DNA from: Phoronis ovalis
Taxonomy: Eukaryota > Phoronida > Phoronidae
DNA length: 11,918 bases
Assembly: GCA_028565635.1 (NCBI GenBank)
Contig: JAOXYB010049203.1
Coordinates: 1 to 11,918, forward strand
Direction: 5' to 3'
Notes under the pieces: generated by a model
Told to the model about the DNA's origin: nothing
The model's database searches: none
Seen by the model: the letters and a program-made list of their open reading frames with translations, nothing else
Shown: positions 8,291 through 11,918 of the stretch, in pieces
Layout: every line of letters begins with the position of its first letter
How positions within the stretch are numbered: position 1 is the first letter of the stretch
Program-made: the position numbers and the translations under genes

Positions 8291-9725
8291 CAAGAAGAAA
8301 GTATGTCAAACGTGTAAATATGGGGAAGAGATGGTGATTACAATTCCTTCTTTGGCATATAAATACATTCTTTGAGGATTTTAATCATTAATATTAGTAT
8401 ACTTAAGTGTGTATATTTTCAAGACCGTATGGCTTTTAAGATTCGGGCTTGAAAATGTCCACATTTCCAATTGGTTAATATAACAATTTCTTTTTAAACC
8501 ACGTGCATAAATATTTGCCTCTCAAACTGACGAGTTGTCAAAGAAAGAATCGGAGTATAGTATAGAACACGTGAAAACTTCAGCGTGCGATATTCAGCTA
8601 TCGGATGCAAACCGATAAAATGTATTTACTTGCAACGGGGCTGTAATTATACACGTGTACATTTGCATAAATTTAACTGTTTTCCCCTTACGGATTGTTG
8701 ACATGTTGCGAGTAATTTATGTTTTTTGGTAACATGGTGTACAATATTTGTGAATAAAACATTTTTAAAAAGTTGTTATATAACATCCTGTAATACATTG
8801 TACACATTCTATTGTCGTGTACATTGTCGTGAAATTTAGTGCGAAAGGCATTGTACTTTGTTTTATACATTTGTCAAATTGTAAAAATTAATTATGGACA
8901 GTTTTGTATTTTCATGAGTCACAAATTCAGATCTTCCATTTTACTTTTTATTAATAATCTTTACATTGTTGTGTTGATTAATGGCAAAGCAAAGATATTT
9001 AAACGATGTTTAGATAAATTGATCGGGTGCATAAATAAAATAAATATTTCACATGTCAAAACCAGAAATATTCGTGTGAAATTCATGAACAAGGATTACG
9101 AGCATTCTAGTGACATTTATCGAAAAAAAAGGTAGGATCCTTTGGCAGAGGGGGAAACCTATGTCAAAGATACGAATATTGCTAGTTTTGACAGAACAAC
9201 TGTTTATATTATTTGCACTATGTTTTTGAAGAGATGCTCCCGCTTTTTTAATGTGTTTTGGACAGTTCAGGATAAATGTAGGAACAATGACAAGATGCTT
9301 GACAATGGCTATATTATATAGATCTATAAACAAGAAAATAAGAGCTTTATATTCGCTTATATGTAAACAGGTCTGCGGGCAAGTCTGATGAAGTTTTTTT
9401 ATTATCTTCGACGTTTATAAATCTTTTTTTTTTGTGTAATGTTTCAGGTTTTTATAACATGGACATTGAAGTTGAATTTTGAAGCATAAACGTTGCTGAT
9501 ATTTTTTTTACGAAATATTGAATTGATTGAAATTTGACAAATATACGGTACATGATTTACTTATATATGAATTATCTCAGTTTTAGTTTACATGCTGACA
9601 CCACAACTTGAACATTGATCCGGTGATTTTAAAAGCTGTTACACAGCGGGTGAGAACGACGTACTGCAATACAATCTTCACTTTTTATGAATTCAAAGTT
9701 ATACAATCATTAAAAAAATACGTAT
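8291..9725. other. intergenic sequence between convergent genes
   Basis: AT-rich DNA with only short open frames on both strands (60 to 98 codons) that have skewed Lys/Ile/Asn/Phe composition and no recognisable motif. Parts may belong to long 3' UTRs of either gene. No RNA gene or mobile element was recognised. Confidence 0.7.
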
Positions 9726-9731
9726 TTTATT
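9726..9731 (-). terminator. candidate polyadenylation signal for the SLC5 gene
   Basis: AATAAA on the minus strand about 130 bases beyond the SLC5 stop codon. Position and orientation are suitable; use is inferred. Confidence 0.5.
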
Positions 9732-9859
9732 CATCAAATAAGAAATGCATAGATTCATTGACATGTTTACCTTGAGTAAAAAAATACTGCTACCTGTTAA
9801 AAAAATTACAGTCTTTCGCAAGCAAGGAAATAAAGAAACAATTTTTACACAACCATTAC

Positions 9860-10071
9860 TCAGACAAAAAATGTCCAAATAAATACAGCAAACGACATAA
9901 GTACAATTGCATTAATGTTGTTTACAATTCTGAACCATCTTTTCTCTTCGATGTCCATATTTTTATGAAGTATCTGCTCATTTTGTTCATTCGTAAGTCT
10001 TCTTTCAATTCCGCATATGCTCTTGAATGTTCGACATATGTGACAGCTAGTTATTTCGTCCGAATTAATTT
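9860..10071 (-). CDS. SLC5 terminal exon: last helix and stop
   Basis: Two bases complete a Glu codon, then 69 residues and TGA. The frame reads INSDEITSCHICRTFKSICG then IERRLTNEQN.., continuing to RWFRIVNNINAIVLMSFAVF and IWTFFV. This matches the SGLT C-terminus, which has FCGLE, an acidic helix, W+.V.N+N and a final membrane helix ending near the stop. The acceptor on the minus strand is TTTTTATTTCAG above 10071. The helix ends at Val without the usual GYFA or HAYFA. No ATG-initiated open frame marks this exon; it was found by extending the gene. Confidence 0.88.
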
Positions 10072-11458
10072 CTGAAATAAAAAGTACACAAATTAATCAT
10101 ATATTTCACCGTTTGCAAAACGTCCTTCATGAGGTCATATTCCTAATATAATATTTTTAGAATACTAAACAGATTTCGCAATTTGTATTTGCGTTATCAT
10201 CATCATCGACAAGATGCCACATCTATACAAAAAGTCATAAAATCCTTTTTTATTCGTAATAAACACATCGATGATACTTAAGGCAAATGTGATATATTGC
10301 TTATTACCTCCATTCGTAATATTTTCATTTGCAGGTCCCTTCAGACAATACATGTATGCTATTCAAATTACCTGGATATTCATGAAGCTCGTTTTGGTGT
10401 GAGATTACACTAGTTACACTACAGCCGTCGACACTGGACATCACAGGGTTAGATTCCACATTAAAATTGAGATTCGCAGGACATGAACGTGGACTATCTA
10501 GATTCGGCAAATCTAGAACTGCCAATACGTCATCGCTATGTAAAAGATGACAACTTCGTACTTTATTTGGTACATCATGGTTTTGATTCCTATTCTCTGA
10601 CTGATTTTGTTTAGTTGCACTATCTCCTAAGTGGACCTTCCTCTGTTGCTCACAGAGTACCGGACTATATGAAAGTCTACGGTCTTCCATATTTTTAACT
10701 ATAATATCATCATTATAGTCATATACAGTCGGTACTGATTGGGCTCGATATAGTACTCGTCTAGGTTTATATGCGATTTCATAATCGGATCTGTTGGCTC
10801 CAGAACTTTCAAGTCCTTCAGGACACGATGTCGCACCTCGTGACTGGTCACAAGCACATTCTGTTCCTATATCATTCCACGGAGCATGAACTATATTATG
10901 AATTGAAGGTATATCTCTGATAGTACTAGGATTTGAAGCTTCTTGATGCGGGGTTGTACTTGTAAGGATAGATGTCATTGTGGTAGTATTGCAGTTAATA
11001 TCATCTCTGGGTTGAGTACTGTATCTACTCCAATAAGTCAGACGATATAGCTGCAACATGAACTTATAATTTAATAAAATTCATTTTAAAAATATTGGTT
11101 TCTTTTAGGTACAAGAAATTGTAAAAAAAATTGATAATACGGGAATTGTGCATGTGTCTCAACTTGTGTAACATTGCAGAATTATGTAACAAAAATCAAA
11201 ATGACCGATGAATCATAACGAAACAAAAAACACGAAAATAACACTTACATATCTATCTTCAATAGGACTTGTAATGAAACTGACGAAAATTGTGATAATG
11301 CAGACAATCACAAATAATAGTATACCAAAATGGAGGTAGTGAACATCTTTAATTATAGAACTTCTTTCATCAATGCAAAGAGGTACTGGTGCGGTTATTT
11401 CCAAAATAAATCGAATAAGTCCAATAGTAAAACCTAATAAAAGTCCAAAGAATGCACC
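9860..11458 (-). CDS. SLC5-family sodium/solute (SGLT-type) cotransporter, last three exons, 5' partial
   Basis: A plasma-membrane symporter that uses the sodium gradient to import sugars or related solutes; the exact substrate cannot be read from the C-terminal part. The model joins 11458-11249, 11050-10372 and 10071-9860 on the minus strand. This is 1101 nt, or 366 residues plus TGA, with matching phases and GT..AG introns of 198 and 300 bases. Seen in order: QGAFFG-type helix start and IRFILE, DVHYLHFGILLF (SGLTs have DFHYLYFAILLF), LYRLTYWSR after the next helix, a very long polar loop, CGIE and RWFRIVNNINAIVLM (SGLTs have W+.V.N+NA), then a final helix. The loop is about 280 residues against roughly 70-100 in vertebrate SGLTs. 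The gene converges on the glutamate receptor gene, with stop codons about 2.1 kb apart. Confidence 0.92.
10073..10370 (-). other. SLC5 intron before the terminal exon
   Basis: About 300 bases between donor CCAG|GTAATT and acceptor TTTATTTCAG on the minus strand; the first bases encode an alternative read-through end. AT-rich, with nothing else seen. Confidence 0.75.
10372..11050 (-). CDS. SLC5 exon: long cytoplasmic loop
   Basis: Two hundred and twenty-six residues plus one base. It begins LYRLTYWSR, the expected continuation (SGLTs have LHRLTWW), after the acceptor ATGTTGCAG. The remainder is a polar, Ser/Thr/Asn-rich, probably disordered loop with no recognisable domain. Visible motifs are RRVLYRAQSVP and RRLSYSP, which look like basophilic kinase sites. 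The donor CCAG|GTAATT ends the exon in phase 1, fitting the two leading bases of the final exon. Reading through the donor would end 15 codons later at a stop at 10325-10327. Confidence 0.85.
11249..11458 (-). CDS. SLC5 exon: two late transmembrane helices
   Basis: Seventy residues, GAFFGLLLGFTIGLIRFILE through ITSPIEDRY, with two hydrophobic helices separated by a short extracellular stretch (APVPLCIDERSSIIKDVHYL). FHYL-like HYLHF and the SPIED exit are typical of SGLTs. The acceptor on the minus strand is ATTTTTCAG just above 11458 and the donor is TAT|GTAAGT. Phase 0 at both ends. The preceding exon should encode the FWKR..EQ part of the family and was not found inside the window. Confidence 0.93.
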
Positions 11459-11918
11459 CTGAAAAATATTGTAAAACTGTATTACAACGCTTTGCGGCAA
11501 TATTTTGTAATAACTGTTTTAGCAAGTTCAAAAAAATGGTACCAGGCTGTTGTTGAACATATTCTCTTGTGGTATTATTAACTTACGATACGGCATGTGT
11601 CGGGAATGATCTCAACCAGGATCAACCATTGGCACTGGTTCTAGGGCCCGGGGGGTACTTGACAGAAAAGTTGGTAGGTGTGTGCGGCCCAGGGTAAAAA
11701 ACCCAGACCCTGTGGTAAATGAAGATCACCAAAATTATACCCTGTCGTAAATGAAAAAAACAACATGAAAAATATACCCTGTCGGAAATAACTCTCCCAA
11801 AATAGATACACTGTGTAAAATTCACTTGTAAATTATATACCCTGTGGTAAATAAATATGGAAAAACTTACGAACCTTAATTTTTCATACCTGTCGTAAAT
11901 GCGTTTTCCAAGAAATAC
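11459..11918 (-). other. SLC5 intron, running off the window
   Basis: No SLC5 coding sequence was recognised upstream of the 11249-11458 exon on the minus strand. The right-hand 280 bases are repeat (see separate entry). The 67-codon minus-strand frame at 11622-11825 is generated by that repeat and ends in a Pro/Gly-rich string, not a transporter segment. Confidence 0.7.
11640..11918 (-). repeat. degenerate tandem array of ACCCTGTsGTAAAT units, same family as 7982-8290
   Basis: On the plus strand, (T)ATACCCTGT(C/G)GTAAAT recurs near 11707, 11739, 11777, 11808 (degenerate), 11839 and 11887, at spacings of about 30 to 48 bases. Read on the minus strand the core is ATTTAC(C/G)ACAGGGTAT, followed at the inner end by TTTTTTACCCTGGGCCG and a GC-rich CCCCCCGGGCCC. 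This corresponds to the repeat at 7982-8290 in opposite orientation. It reaches the right edge and is probably longer. Confidence 0.75.

Noticed and set aside
8115-8375. 86-codon plus-strand open frame after the receptor
   Set aside because: It overlaps the tandem repeat at 7982-8290 and its composition follows the repeat.
8602-8620. Small hairpin TATCGG..CCGATA
   Set aside because: A six-base stem in intergenic DNA with no further conservation or context; likely chance.
8688-9333. Several 60- to 98-codon open frames on both strands
   Set aside because: They overlap each other in AT-rich intergenic DNA, have no motifs, and no splice-linked continuation was found.
11622-11825. 67-codon minus-strand frame ending in a Pro/Gly-rich string
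   Set aside because: It is produced by the dispersed repeat; it does not match the SLC5 segment expected upstream of GAFFG.

Overview
This is eukaryotic nuclear DNA. The genes are cut into short exons by AT-rich introns with GT..AG boundaries, and the window carries minisatellite and dispersed repeats. The two proteins and the gene style suggest an invertebrate animal, most likely a lophotrochozoan such as a bivalve mollusc. That placement is an inference, and no taxonomic marker is present. There are two protein genes, both partial because they run off opposite edges, and they converge tail to tail.

Plus strand, about 503 to 7738: the last 12 recognisable exons of a kainate-type ionotropic glutamate receptor (GRIK-like). 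The exon model rests on splice signals, continuous reading phase and match to the receptor family. It gives 741 in-frame residues after one split codon at the 5' edge: the second half of the amino-terminal domain, the complete ligand-binding domain (S1 and S2), M1, the pore loop, M3 with the SYTANLAAF signature, M4 and a cytoplasmic tail ending in a PDZ-ligand-like DSTI. The earlier part of the amino-terminal domain, the signal peptide and the promoter lie left of the window. Positions 1 to 502 are intron, the first 285 bases of it a minisatellite.

Minus strand, 11458 down to 9860: the last three exons of an SLC5 (SGLT-type) sodium/solute cotransporter. They encode transmembrane helices near the C-terminus, an unusually long cytoplasmic loop in one 679-base exon, and the final helix with the stop codon. 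The rest of the gene lies right of the window.

The roughly 2.1 kb between the two stop codons holds the two 3' UTRs and no convincing gene. A degenerate repeat family with a TTTACC..GGG core occurs at about 7982-8290 and again, in the opposite orientation, at about 11640-11918. Other non-coding structure includes a separated 18-base inverted repeat and a 21-base exon-like island in the longest receptor intron. There is also a decayed coding-like stretch in an early intron. The two genes have no evident joint function; they are simply convergent neighbours. I found no clearly new biological system; the findings are mostly features of these two genes and of the repeats.
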